The notes below the pieces were generated by a model, which searched no databases, was not told the DNA's origin, and worked only from the letters and a program-made list of their open reading frames with translations. DNA of 64,000 nt. Source: Tetrastigma voinierianum (taxonomy: Eukaryota > Streptophyta > Magnoliopsida > Vitales > Vitaceae). The translations under genes were made by a program, and so were the position numbers. The stretch lies in contig JAEQBH010001513.1 of the NCBI GenBank assembly GCA_016808115.1, forward strand, positions 1 through 64,000. Direction: 5' to 3'. This document shows positions 44,382 through 56,437 of the stretch, one piece after another (position 1 is the stretch's first letter; each line of letters starts with the position of its first letter).

Positions 44382-45236
44382 TCACTTAAGATATTTAGTG
44401 AGTAGATCTATGGGATCCTTATTTATTTGTTTTTGTAGCTGAGATAGGTTGCTCGATGGAAGAGGAGATTGATGTGAAAATTAAGGGGGAGTCAAGCTCA
44501 AGCCGACAATATTGTCAAAGAAAAATCCCAGAAAAACATCTTGGTGACACTTAAGGGGATACTGCAGTGGCTGATCACTTTAACAATTTTATTGTGGCCC
44601 ATCAATGTTCAACACATGTCCCCGATTTTATTTTTACCAAAGAAATGCCAAAGGGGAAGATTATCGAGATACTTTTTCATAATCTTAGGAAAATTGTGCC
44701 GCATGTTTCAAATACCTTATTGGAGGCTATAAGGGGTAAAACATGAGTTGTCTCAAGGTTGGTGCATAGGTTAGTAAACCAAGTCAAGGCAAGACTTTAC
44801 CATAATTAGAAAATTTTCATGTCAAGAGGATTTTCGAAGATTGTAGACTGAGAATATTTGGAAAAATAAGGCAAGATATAAGGTAATATTGGGCATATCA
44901 ACTGAAGATTGGATCATATTTGGTCGATTTTCTATGGAAGACAAATATTCTTAATTGGGAATATGTATGAAATTATTCGCTTGATCGACGCTTTCTATTA
45001 GAGAGGGTATTGGATGAGTTTTAAACTCATCTATTTTTAATCCATTTTTTCCGGCATTTTTTTAACAAATAGATTCCGCTTTTTATGCCAAATTATGGAA
45101 TAATCACCAACTTTGTGTTTTGCGTGTGTTAATTGAAAAGGAGATAATATCGTAAAAGAAGCAAAAAGCTGAAATCGGCAAAGATTCTCCGTCATGATAT
45201 ATGGTCCATCGCATTGCACTTCAAGCATACCAAAAA

Positions 45237-46160
45237 CTGTCACAACCAAAGAACTATATGTCGCAACAAAGTTCAGCTAGACTTCGTGCATGGGCAGAAT
45301 CTCTCGTTACAACAAAGAGTTCTATGTCGCGACATTGCTAAAGAAGAATGAAAAGATCGCCATGACACCCTTTAACTCGTCGACAATGATAAAGGCAAGG
45401 CAAATAACTTTGTCGCTACAACCATTTCTCTTTCGTAACATAAAAGGCTGAAGATTAATAGATGAACTTTATCACAACAAAAGACAACTCTGTCGCGATA
45501 GAAAATGGCAAGAATACAACACAAGTCACCTGAGACAATTGTTTTTATGCCGGAGGTTTAGCTGAAATGGTCATAGAATTTGCTGCGAACAAAAGAAAAT
45601 CTTATCGCAATGAAGAAAAAATCCTATCGCGATTACATTACATTCGGGACCATGTGAGCAACAAAATTTGCTGCAACAAAGATTATTTCTATCGCGGACA
45701 AACAAAAAATGAGGTTGAGGTGGGAATTGTCATGATAAAGGAATTCTATCACATAGAAGTTAAAGAGCAATACAAGAGGAACGGCAACAAAGAAATTCAT
45801 GTTGCAACATAGTGAAATATTTAAGGCAAAATCTCTATCGCGATAAAGAAGTTTTCTGTCACAACAATAAAAGTTGCAGGTTGATAGAATTTTGTCGTGA
45901 CAAAAGAAAACTCAGTCGCGACATAAATTGAAAAAGAACTGCGATTAGTCAAGTCAAGTTTTTTCGCAACAAAGATCTCTATGTCGTAACAAACAGCTCA
46001 ACTAGGGATAAGGACTAGAGAAGAAATCCTATCGCGACATAGAAAACTCGATCGCGAAAGAGATTATTAAAGAACTGAAGAAATCCTGTCACGACATTAT
46101 CAAGTTTGTCACACGTAATCTAAGAAAGAGCTCTTAAATCAAGTCGCGACAAACAATAAA
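45237..46160 (+). repeat. U3 array of the palindromic word, right LTR
   Basis: About twenty forms of TGTCGCGACA occur (exact at 45325; AGTCGCGACA near 45914 and 46144; TATCGCGACA near 46035; TGTCGTGACA near 45893). The last copies lie about 140 bp before the TATA box. The array aligns with 6310-7335 in place but individual words differ, so they have turned over. Confidence 0.82.
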
Positions 46161-46290
46161 TAACGACGGCTAAGTGACAAAGACTTACAACTCGTAGTGA
46201 TAGAACTCGCAGCTGGATGAGTGACTAATTTTGGGCCATATCGGGGATCCACAACGCAATTATTGGAAGTGCAAACTCTAACATTGAAAG

Positions 46291-46301
46291 TCTATAAATA
46301 G
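46291..46301 (+). promoter_or_regulatory. LTR TATA box, right Athila-type element
   Basis: TCTATAAATAG, same as at 7419. It marks the U3/R border of this LTR. Confidence 0.75.
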
Positions 46302-47806
46302 ATGCATCTAGGGCATCGCGGCAAGCAGCCTCGCAAAAACCAGATTTTCAGGGGTGCTTGAAGACTCTCTTGTATATTATTTTTCTTTATTTTTCTTTTA
46401 GTATAGATTTAGTTAGAGCATAATTTTTAGTTAGTTTTCTTTGATTTTCTCCGGAGTTGAGTAATGAATCAGAATGCAAATTCTTCGAAGGCCGGAATTT
46501 GTGAAATTTTCTTTCATTACTGCTTTGAATGTAAATGGAGTTTGGAAAATTCTCTCGATTTCAATTATTTCAATGCTAACTTTTTCAAAGGAATTTTCTT
46601 TGACCGCTAGTTACCGATATGAGGAACTAGTTTTGAAAGGGATGAGCTCCTCCTGGAATGGGCCTCCGATGACGTCAATTTGCACACAAAGTGGAATAAC
46701 GCCTTAGTTAGATTTCTTGAATTTATTTTATTGGTATTATTTCTAAACTTAATTGTTCCCAATACTAGTACCGTGTACCCAAGCAAAGTATTATATCTTG
46801 CTCTGATTTCCAAGAGACCCTCTGCATGGCACAGAGATGGAGAATCCTAAGGGTAGAGAGAAATTCTTTGTGGGTATGGAGACTAATACTTTGGAACTAA
46901 TGAACTCTGAAAGATTACTCAGATAAATCACTAACTTACTCATGGTTTAAGGATAGTATGATGAAGTATTAGTTTAATCAATCAGAGGTTTCTCCTCTCT
47001 TGATGAAAGGATTCTAACCCGTGTTAGCAAGGATCTAATCAAGGAAATGCATAATTTCATCAAGATTAAGGATAAGGTACCATCTAAATCGAGAAGGCTC
47101 GCGAATAGTCAGTCTACGGGCAAGAATTCTCCACCCTGATCTAGGTATGAAGTACTGAAAAGGAAAAATACTCAAATCTTAGAAAGAGGATTATATCTTA
47201 CAAGTAGCTAATTAAATTCATGAATCAGAAATGAACATGAATCTCTAATTAGTGAAAGGTATGGTTGAGGCAGAAATTCAAACTATACCACAATGCATCT
47301 TTGACAAACTCAACTTTCCAACTTGTGGCTTGCTAAGATTTAAAATGATGCAGAAATTGACAATTATTCATTGATCTATGTTCTAATGTTGCCTCTCTCA
47401 AGAAACTCCTCAACTCTCATTCTAATTAATATTTTGCGTACACCGCTGAATTTACTTTAGTATTATTTCTGTAGTCTAAGCTTTCCAATCATCTTAATAT
47501 TGATGTTCAAATAGTAAGGATCTTTTGAGTAGTCAGGTAGTTGATTTTATGATTTATCATCATTCCTCATGGAACTTATTATCCGACTTAAAACATCCAC
47601 TTTTATTACTTGTAATGACTTCCAGCACTTGCAAAGAATCAAGACCAAACTCAAATTTTAATGTAGAATCCATTTACAAAAAGAACAACCATTTTTCATC
47701 TATATACAAAAATTAACACAAGCTGACATCGCTGTCGAGGACTTTATTTAGTCCTTGGTAGCAGTTTCATAAATTTTTCTATATCACAATTTGGTCAACA
47801 AGTTTT

Positions 47807-47824
47807 TGGCACCGTTGTCGGGGA
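47807..47824 (+). promoter_or_regulatory. primer-binding site, Athila type
   Basis: TGGCACCGTTGTCGGGGA lies six bases behind the LTR. It differs at two positions from TGGCGCCGTTGCCGGGGA, the site usual for Athila elements (aspartate tRNA). It proves that the LTR at its left is the 5' LTR. Confidence 0.85.
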
Positions 47825-47950
47825 AGTCGATTGATGAATTTAAATATCGATATTCTAACCAAAAAGGGAATTACTAATTTTGACATTTTTCTTTCTTTTT
47901 CTTTATTTTACAATAAATTTCAAAAAATCTCAAAAACAGTTTTAAACACA

Positions 47951-49620
47951 ATGGTTGATGAAGCTATTGAAATTTTTCTATGAGCTTAAATAGAGATAAT
48001 CAAGTTTCCTTACATATTTCTTTTATCTGGTAGTGTATTTCTATTTCAGAAAACAATAAATGCAATGTAAATCAGAAGTGTGACCGTCGCTCTCACTGAA
48101 ATTGAGAGAACACTAAGAAATATGAGGAAGATCACAAGTGCAGAATCCAGAAGTATTGCAAATCAAAGAGAAAAACTGCAAGCTATTCCGTAAGGTAGAC
48201 ACCTCGTAGGCCTAATACTATGGAGGACTTTTGGAGGCCTATTATTCAAGATGAGCACTACTACGAGACAACCGCCATGGGCTAAATACGAATCAAAGCA
48301 AATGATCACCGTGGCACAAGAAGATCGCTTACTAGTCATCCTTTTCAAGACCCCAATGAGCATATGGGAAGATTCATGAGATGGTCATCACAAATAAATT
48401 AAATGGGTGAGACCAAAAGTGATCAGCTGCACTTCTTTCCTCCTTTCACCGAGATGTGGTAGTAACTCGTTTAAGTCATCATACTGATCGGTGAACACTT
48501 GGGAAGAGTCAGAGGCTTATATGGCAGATTTTTTCTCCCTCCGTACTCGACGTCCGAAAGAAGACGAGATTATAGTCTTCGCTGTGGGGAGGATAAAAGT
48601 CTTTGCAACCCAAGGGAGAGATTTAAGAGACTACTCAAAAGATTACGCATGGATACATCGACCACTCAAATGGATATTTTTTATCATGCTATGAATTATG
48701 CCTCTAAGGATATAATTGATGCATCCAACTGTGGGACTTTTAAGAGAAGAAGTACCGAGGAGGCAAGGCAATTGATTGAAGACCTTTCCAAATGCAACTA
48801 CAAGGCTCCATCTAAAGCCTTAGGGAGCAAAGAAGAACCCGGAGGAAGGGTTTAACTGAGCGACCGTATGACTCGCATACAAAAGCCTGCATGCAAAGGA
48901 TGAACAAACTGGAAACAATGAGAGAAGAATGCACACGCACTAGGAAGTGGGAGCAAATGTGATGAAGAAGAGAGAAGAAGAGTGCTAAAGCAGGACCAAA
49001 CCATGAGGTTCCTACCAAGTTGAGGAGGCACAATATTTTCAATGCCAATAGGAGCTACACTTTTAAGCCTAACCTCAACCTGCCCACTCACTATACACCA
49101 GCACTCAGGAACCATGAGAATTTCTCATATGGTGGAGGAGCACAACAAGGTCAAAGACTTGGACAGAATATGCAACAATATCATGCCTCACATGGGTTCC
49201 AACAACAACAACAGCGCCAGCAGACAGAGATGATAATCATGGCGCAGGGAGATCTAATTCCTTTGAAGACTAGATGCTTGTTTACGAGGGAAAATAAAAG
49301 GCCGCTTAAACATACATGCAACGTAGTTTGTCGAGCTAGCAAAGATTCCAAGAAAACACAATTGTGTTTCAAGCCAACACCAACGCCTCTTTGAAAGAAT
49401 CTAGAGACTGTAGGGCACCGCCCTAGCCACATGCATCCCACTCTAAGGATACATTCCCAAGTGACACAAGGAAGAATCTGAAGGATTAAATGGCTCTGAT
49501 CCAGAAGAGGAGGAGTGAATTGGAGGAAATTTAAATGAAGTTGAGATCTAGATTTTGAAGAGAGAAAAGAGTTTTGCTGAAATGAAGACATTCTACGTAG
49601 TAATAAATGAGGCTAAAGAT
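47951..49620 (+). pseudogene. Athila gag
   Basis: Gag builds the virus-like particle. Pieces appear in collinear order and several frames: RPIIQDEHYYETTAMG (48237), SHPFQDPNEHMGRFMRW (48336-48385), then NPRERFKRLLKRLRMDTSTT to MNYASKDIIDASNCGTFKRR (48610-48740) and EEARQLIEDLSKCNYKAP. These correspond to the RFKELL, FYNGLN, IDAA.GG and EAYELIE positions of Athila gag. A glutamine-rich, RNA-binding-like region follows (NHENFSYGGGAQQGQRLGQN, then HGFQQQQQRQQ; 49110-49230). No zinc knuckle is visible. The last part is degenerate and leads into the pol deletion. Confidence 0.82.
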
Positions 49621-50090
49621 GATAACTGAGTACCTCGAGGCAACCCACATTTTAAATTTTATTAGGTTATATTAATTTGTGAAATTTTTGTGTGTTTGTT
49701 GTTCTAGTTTTAATTATGTTAGAAGTTTTATTTTTTTTAGTTGTTGTTGGTTTTTCAGGACAATGAAGCTATATTAAAGATGAAATTTATTAGGAAGCAC
49801 ACTGTCTTAAACTGAAATATGCAGAAAATAGCTACAAGGGGGAGTATTTCTATTTCCCTCAATTTGTTTTTAATGATAATGCATAATTGAAGTTTGAGGG
49901 AATGTGATTTTATTTTAAAGCAGAAAATAAATAGTAGCTTTGTTGGTTTCATATTTTTTTATTCCGAATATCATCTTGGTAGATTATATTGAATAAAGAA
50001 ATGAAATGTTGTAGTTCATACTTGAATTGAGGGTCTTTGATGATTAAATGAGTTTTCATAAGTATGTTATGATGGGTATGAGTTAATACA
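49621..50090 (+). other. post-pol spacer of right Athila-type element, pol deleted
   Basis: CTCGAGGCAACCCAC (49634) resembles the GGGAGGCAACCCA phrase found at the end of Athila pol. The rest aligns with 2180-2560, including GCTACAAGGGGGAG (49831) and AAGTTTGAGGGAATG (49891). ATACA at 50086-50090 is the left target duplication of the nested element. Confidence 0.75.
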
Positions 50091-51371
50091 TGACTGCGGC
50101 ACAAGAGGTGATCCCGAATCAACAAAATTTATATCCTGTTCTCCTAATGTCAGAAATAAGCTACCGCAAAGATAGTGGTCTAGGGTCGAACACAAGGATG
50201 GGTTTTCTTCAGACAAATGACTAATGTAAAGGAAGGCAAAATTTAGTGAATTAAATTTGATTTTTAAGGTTTGGTAAAAACAGGGGTTTTGTGTGTTCAC
50301 TGAACAAACTAAAAACAAGAAAAAAATAAAATAGAACCCTCAAGTGCCAGCCACCGGTTTAGGGCTTCGTTGCAACCATGTCTCCTGTATTTTTCTCTGG
50401 GGAAGCATGACATATACCATTTCCCGAACTCGATCTTCATTTACTCTTGAAAACTAAACCAGAGTATTTTCCTTTTGAAAATAGCATTTAAATGGGAATA
50501 AATGTTCCCAATGCTGAAAACACATCTCAAAAACCCTAATCCATGATAACTAGCAGAGACAATTGACCGAGCCTCAATGGATCTAGTGAAAGTATCCATT
50601 GAACCCAAAAGCTTGCCAAATACACATTAAAGAGAGCATGCTTAAGAGATTTTAACCCAAGTGAGAAGCGTGAACACAAACAACCATAAATACGTATGTT
50701 AAAAACAAGGGGAAACCGTGAGTTACCTCCACACCCTTAGCCAATAGCCGTCCTCTCTTCAAGGAGTGAAGAGGTTCAGCCGAACATCTCTGGGAGCTGT
50801 CATCCCTGCATGAGTGTTTGCAGCCGAGAAAATGGAAAATAAAAGGAAAGAAAAAGGGAAAGGAGGTCATGGGAAACCGCTCCGCCATCGTATATCCAAA
50901 TTCGGGCCTGTTGATTTGTACAAACCGAGACTTATATAGATGCTCGGGCAGTAAGGGAAGTTACAAAACCAAAATCGAAGGTTATTAGGTAAATGGAAAA
51001 AAACCAAAGCAAAAGCAAGTCAGGTGTAGCTGAAAAGCAAGAACGGGCGCGTGAGTGAACAAAGGCCGAGCCGAACAAGGCTCGCAGAGAAGCTTTCCGG
51101 TAGCCGGTGTTTTTCTTCACATTTTGCTCTTTCTTCCTTCTGATCTTTGATCTGCAGCTGTTGAGCTGACGGAATTCTTCGCGCTTGGATCGACTCAACA
51201 ATTTTGGCATAATTAGCTCACTAAAACTGCAAAATTTGCCACAAAATGCGATCATTAAAATAGTAGGGACCTTATCAAAGCAATCGGAAAGATTAGCATG
51301 ATTACGACACAAAAAGCACCTCAAAACCTATAATAAATAGGGTTCAAATAGCACTTTTTGGGCACTAATCA
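50091..51371 (-). repeat. 3' LTR of nested element (1281 bp)
   Basis: On + it begins TGACTGCGGC and ends GGGCACTAATCA. It aligns with 55044-56369; the last 60 bases are nearly identical (ACCTATAATAAATAGGGTTC). The element's degenerate polypurine region (GCTAAGGGGACTAGCAATG on -) adjoins its right edge. Confidence 0.9.
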
Positions 51372-53279
51372 CACTTCAACCTACACATTGCTAGTCCCCT
51401 TAGCAAAGCAAGAAAGAAAGAAAGAGCATACAAAACGATAACAAAATTACGTTACAAAAAGGTTGCAGTTCAAAAAGGTTGTGAATGAGTAATGCCTAAC
51501 CCTAAGTAAGAATAATCAATGTCGTGTCCAATAACTATCATGAGAGAATGAAGGCCATACAAAATTGAGTATTAAAAGAGCCTCTGGTGAATCAAACTAA
51601 ACTTCCACCAAAATCTAAATGTTTTGTTTGATCAGCTCTCAACAATAAACTGCTAAACTGCACTCTCCCCCCCAACCTAGCTACAACCACGACTCCAAAG
51701 ATGCTAACCAACCTAAATAGATCAGACCTGATCCCCTTATTCCACACCCTTTTATGCTGAGAGTAATGCTGAGGAATCGACCTCACCAAAGTCCATGTAA
51801 TCTGGATTTTACCGATGACTCCCAACCAATTAAGGCTTAGGGCACCAAGTCATAAGGATCTTCGAATTAATAAACTCTACAGTTTCACCCTCTGGACTAA
51901 TGATTTCGAGACTCCAAGATCTACAACTTGCTAAACTCCACCCATCCACCCATGTAACTAACACTAAGTCCTGTGGACTCCCAACCGCTGAAGGTTTAGG
52001 CAATCAAGGCTTTAAAGGCTCGCCATATACCCCTCTGACGTGCTCTCTGGTTTCAAGGCAAAGTGTTGCGCTTTTTATTCTTTTCTTTTCTTCTTTCTCT
52101 TTTCTTTTTCTTTTCTTTTCTTTTTCTCGCTTGTCCTCTTTTTCTTTTCCAATAGGTCCATAACCCATAAAGGTATTAGCATGAAACTTATATGTGGTTA
52201 TGCAAAGTAGCGAGGTTGTGCGCTTTTTCAAACTTATCATTGAAATCTAATGTGCTCTGTGTGTGGTTAGCTAAAGGTGGAAATAGAAAAGGTCGAAATC
52301 AAAAGAATTCAACTAATCATTCAATTAACTAAGCATGGAACCAATCTAACATCAATAGAATTGGACAAAGCTTCAATTTTTCAAACCACAGGTTAGGCAA
52401 AACCACAAAAAATTTTTGTTGCAAAAACGGGCCCGAATTTTGAAAAAGTAAGCTATAAAGTATAACAGCTTTATAGAAAGAGGACCCAGCAAGCCACTGA
52501 ACATCACAAAATGGGCTTGCACAAAATACACAAAAATAACATAAAATCCACTTCCTCATATCCTCCCCAACCCAAACATCTCTGTCCCAAATGGGGTTCG
52601 ATTGGAAAATTAAAGAAGGAAGTGTTACCCCTTGATGAGATGTGATCATTTCGGGATAGGAGACCTCACAAGCTTTCCATTGGATAATCTTATTCTCACT
52701 CCGCTTGGGATTCAAATAACAAGTTAGGAGAAGAAAGAGAGAAAAAAGGTGACCAATTGACCATTTTTAAAATTACACCTTCATAAAAGTGTCAAAATGT
52801 TCTTCTGGTCATATTTGGATCTCTCTACACTCTCTAAGCTTTCCAACGGTACCAAGAACGCCTAAAATGAAGTTCGCATGAAAAAGTTATGAGCGAAACA
52901 AAATTGGAGGTCAAAATTGTGGACATAGCGAGGTTTTTCGCGACGCAGCCTAATGAATTCTCGCTACTTAGCTTAAAATTAAGCATTTCAAGCATGTTAC
53001 AAAAATTTCGCTACGCTCAATAAAATTTTTGATTTTTTTTTTTAAATTTTCAAATAAAATAATTAATAATTAAAATAAAAATAAAATTTTTTTTTTTTTA
53101 TATATTAAAAAAAAACGTTTTTTTTTTTTTTCAAATTATATATATATATATGTTAAAAAACGATTTTCTTTTTTATATAATAAAAACGATTTTTTTTTAT
53201 ATTTATTTTTATTTTTTTATTTTTTAACTTTTTATTATATAAAAATCGCTTAATATATATAGTATATATATATAGCAGA

Positions 53280-53328
<49 letters not shown>

Positions 53329-53880
53329 GGAAATAAAAATATATAAAGAGGAATGAACGTTTTTTTTTTTTTTATAAATAATAAAATAAAAAAACAAAAA
53401 ACAAAAATAAAAAAATAAAAACAAATGGCACCGTAGTTTTGTCCCGTAGTGGATCTATTGATTGGCCAATTTACTAGCTACGAACTCAATCGTTCCTAAC
53501 TAAATTCTTCAATTTCACTGTCTTCACAGATTCGCTAGCTGGGGCGAAATTTCGCTACCTAGCAAAATTCCATATATAAATAACATTTCGCTAGACTATA
53601 AATTTTCGCTATCATTGCGAAAATTTTCGCTTCCTCGGGCCGCTTGCCGATTTTCAATCCAGCTTCAAAATTCTGTACATAAACTGCAAAATTAACACAA
53701 GAAAAATTGTAGAAAATTGCGTAAAAGCAAAATTAATTTTAAAAACATAAATTAACTAAAAATTAGATAAAACCTAAGAAGAAAAATTAACGAAATCAAA
53801 ATAAAATACGATAAAATAAAACAAAGCAAGAAAATTAAAACAAAAAGTGGGGGGGAGCTTAGAAATGCCGAGGTTCAGGT
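51372..53880 (-). other. interior of nested element, 3' half, non-coding
   Basis: No gene was recognised. It contains a T/C-rich stretch (52075-52150), long A/T tracts and a (TA)n run. Forms of TTCGCTA or TAGCGAA are dispersed at 52926-53015 and 53528-53640. Open frames at 51592-51825 and 52329-52715 (-) look like no known domain. Confidence 0.6.
53277..53330. repeat. (TA)n microsatellite in AT-rich tract
   Basis: About 25 TA units inside a 370-bp tract (53030-53400) made almost only of A and T. Confidence 0.93.
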
Positions 53881-54142
53881 GCTCCAAACCCGAACCCGCA
53901 CCCGAACCAACCACTATGCCATGCCATATGTGCAAATACATGGGCCATTTAGTGCGGCAAACTTATGTACAGAGGCCACTAATCTCTTGAAGTTTTGCAT
54001 GGCAGGCGCTGATGGGTCGACTTACCTTTGGGAGTAGTGTTTCGGGAGGTTGGTTTTGTCGTTGTGTGTCATAATATGTACACCGGCAAAGGTTATAGGT
54101 GGCCTGGCAAAGCAGTACTAGGATTCAACTTCACGGGATTGG

Positions 54143-54847
54143 TCAAGGGATAGGTTCTGGCTCTTCCCCTGTTTCATGTCCACTGCTCTTCTCAGTCAAT
54201 GGGAAGGTTGCTTCCTTCTTCTCCCACAGGCAGACAGTAGCACCAACTGAGGATTCAAAATTTTCCACTGAAGCCAGGTCGCCAGAGTACCCGCCCTCTA
54301 CCATGGTGCCACTTTGACACTCCTCCTCTGGTGGACATTGCTGCTGATCAATTAGGTCTTCAATGGAATCTTGCAGGTTGTCCCATTCATGCTCAAAATC
54401 ATTGTTCAACCCATCTAATCTTTGGTCCAGGAATTTCCTCGCATGGATTTTTTCACCTAATCAAGCATTGAATTTTTTATTCTACCACACAAAGATCACC
54501 CACCATTTGGTAAGGTCTAGAATTGCTTACCAATCAGAGATTATCAGGGTGGTTGAGGCTGAGACCAAGAGGCATATTGTGGATGTGAAGGAGGAAAAAG
54601 CTGGGTAACACTGTAGGAGGGTGTACCCATCCATCGGGTCTCTATAGTCCCTCATGGATCTACGTGTGGGTTGGATTTCTCTCCCTGGTCAGCTGATTTC
54701 GCCATGCGAGGTTCCTATATCCTCATTGTCATATGCCCTAGTGGTTACCTCCGAATCGTATTGTTTCTCATGTGGGGGTTCCATTTTTCTCTCGGGCCAA
54801 TTTTCCCATTGTAACTCGAACCGGTCATTGCCGTAATTTTGATCCAT
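54143..54847 (-). pseudogene. possible ORF of nested element, unknown product
   Basis: Starting at an ATG at 54847, the - strand reads MDQNYGNDRFELQWENWPE and continues to a stop after about 53 residues. After a gap with stops it reopens as DGLNNDFEHEWDNLQDSIED, then DQQQCPPEEECQSG, ending at 54143. Both pieces are acidic and rich in N, Q and E. Its place, first ORF behind the primer site, is that of gag, but no gag motif is visible. I do not recognise the product. Confidence 0.35.
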
Positions 54848-55017
54848 CAAAATGGATTCCTCGCAGCCAGGCGTGGTAAACCCTAAAAACAACTCGCAAC
54901 AACTTTTTTTTTTTTTTTTTATGTAATGAAAAAGCAAATGATAGTAAAGAGTAAGCAATTCACCAATACTTGTGATGAGGATCACAAGTGTTCCATGCCT
55001 CACTCTTGCACCAAGGC

Positions 55018-55041
55018 ACCATCCCCCGCAATCGGCGCCCA
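55018..55041 (-). promoter_or_regulatory. primer-binding site of nested element
   Basis: The - strand reads TGGGCGCCGATTGCGGGGG, two bases inside the right LTR. It resembles the TGGCGCCG...GGGGA primer sites of Athila and Tat elements and fixes the - orientation. Confidence 0.7.
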
Positions 55042-55043
55042 TT

Positions 55044-56369
55044 TGATTCAGGCTACAAAGCAGTAGGTGATCCTAATCAACAAAATTTATCTCTGTTCTC
55101 CCACGTCGTAGAAATAAGCCATCAGTAAAGATAAGGTTCCAGTAGTCAATACAGTGGATGGGTTTTCTTCGTGCACAAATGACTAACAAAGCAAGGCAAA
55201 ATTGGTGAATTAAATTTTTGGATTTTTAAGGTTTGGTAAAAATGTGGGGGTTTTGGGTGTTCAATGACCAAAACTAAAACAAGAAAAAAATGTAAATAGA
55301 AACCCTCAAGTAAGTTAGGCCACCGGTTTAGGGCTTCAAGGTAACCATTGTCCCGGGTATTTTTCTCAAGGCTAGGAGCATGACATATAGTCATTTCCTA
55401 ACCGGGATCTTCATTTAGCTTTGAAAACTAAACCCTATGATTTTCCCCCTTTTGAAAATAGCATTTAAAATGGGAATAAATGTTCCCTACAAAGAAAACA
55501 CATCTCAAAAACCCTAATCCATGATAACTAGCAGAGACAACTTAATCGAGCCTCAATGGATCTAGTGAAAGTATCCATTGAACCCAAAAGCTTGCCAAAT
55601 ACACATTAAAGAGAGCATGCTTAAGAGATTTTAACCTAAGTGAGAAGCAGAAACACAAACAACCATAAATACGTGCGTTAAAAACAGGGGAACCGTGAGT
55701 TACCTCCACACCCTAGCCAACAGCCGTCCTCTTCAAGGAGGAAGAGGTCTAGCCGAACATCCTCTGAGTTGTCATCCTCAGAGGAGTGTTTGGCAGCCGA
55801 GAAAATGGAAAAGAAAAGGAAAGAAAAAGGGAAAAGGAGGTCATGGAAATCGCTCCCGCCATCAGATATCCGAAATTCAGTCTGTTGATTTGTACAAACT
55901 GAGACTTATATAGATGCTCAGTGTAAGGGAAGTTACAAAAAAAAACCAAAATCGGAAGGTTATTACAGGGGTAAAATGGAAAAAAACCAAAAGCAAAAGC
56001 AAATGTGGTGAAGGTGAAAAAGGTGAACGGCAAATAGAGGAATTTCATAAAGGTCGAGCTGAACAAAGGTTTCGCAGAGAAGCTTTCCTCAAGTAAAGTG
56101 GTGTTTTCTTCACATTTTCGCTTCTTCTTTCCTTCTGATCTTGATCTGCAATGTTGAGTTTGACTTGAATTCTTCTGGGTGTTTGGATCGACTTCAACAA
56201 TTTTGGCATACTAGCTCGCAAAAACCAAAATTCTTGCCACAAAATGCGATCATTAAAATAATAGGGACCTTAATGTGCAAATCAGGTTAATTAGCATGAT
56301 TAGTACACAAAAAGTACTCAAAACCTATAATAAATAGGGTTCAAAATAGCACTTTTTGGGCACTAATCA
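55044..56369 (-). repeat. 5' LTR of nested element (1326 bp)
   Basis: On + it starts TGATTCAGGCTACAAAG at the primer-site side and ends GGGCACTAATCA, followed by ATACA. It pairs with 50091-51371. Confidence 0.9.
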
Positions 56370-56437
56370 ATACACCTTGCTTTGAATGTGTCTTGAGTGA
56401 AAACTGGGAATGATGCAATGTTAGAAAATTTTAGTTC

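Larger units (their letters stand above)
43099..45010 (+). mobile_element. copia-like non-autonomous remnant, cut by an Athila-type LTR
   Basis: The block from 43118 (AAGGTTGGTACATG) to 43340 recurs at 44757-45000 (AAGGTTGGTGCATA), including ATAAGGTAATATTGGGCATA and GAAGATTGGATCATATTTG. A primer-site-like TTGGTATAAGAGTGGG lies at 44366. The pattern fits a left LTR of about 1.2 kb, a short interior without recognised genes (44382-44700) and a right LTR cut at 45010 by the next element. The left LTR also holds a 395-bp tandem duplication. Exact LTR borders were not resolved. Confidence 0.55.
45011..47800 (+). repeat. 5' LTR of right Athila-type element (2790 bp)
   Basis: It starts TGGATGAGTTTTAAACTCATC and ends TTTGGTCAACA, followed by the primer site. 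It aligns along its length with 6123-8819. Shared landmarks are the word array, TCTATAAATAG, GTGTACCCAAG or GTGTACCCGAG, and TTTATTACTTGTA near the end. Confidence 0.87.
50091..56369 (-). mobile_element. nested non-autonomous LTR element (LARD type), 6.28 kb
   Basis: LTRs at 50091-51371 and 55044-56369 flank a 3.7-kb interior. The target duplication ATACA (50086-50090 and 56370-56374) is perfect. The primer site adjoins the right LTR and is read on the - strand, so the element points left. The interior holds no recognisable gag-pol domains, only one possible acidic ORF and long AT-rich tracts. It therefore depends on other elements for mobility. Confidence 0.9.

Noticed and set aside
55749..56066. 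105-codon open frame on - in the right LTR of the nested element
   Set aside because: Low-complexity F-rich translation of LTR sequence; not kept in the partner LTR at 50091-51371.
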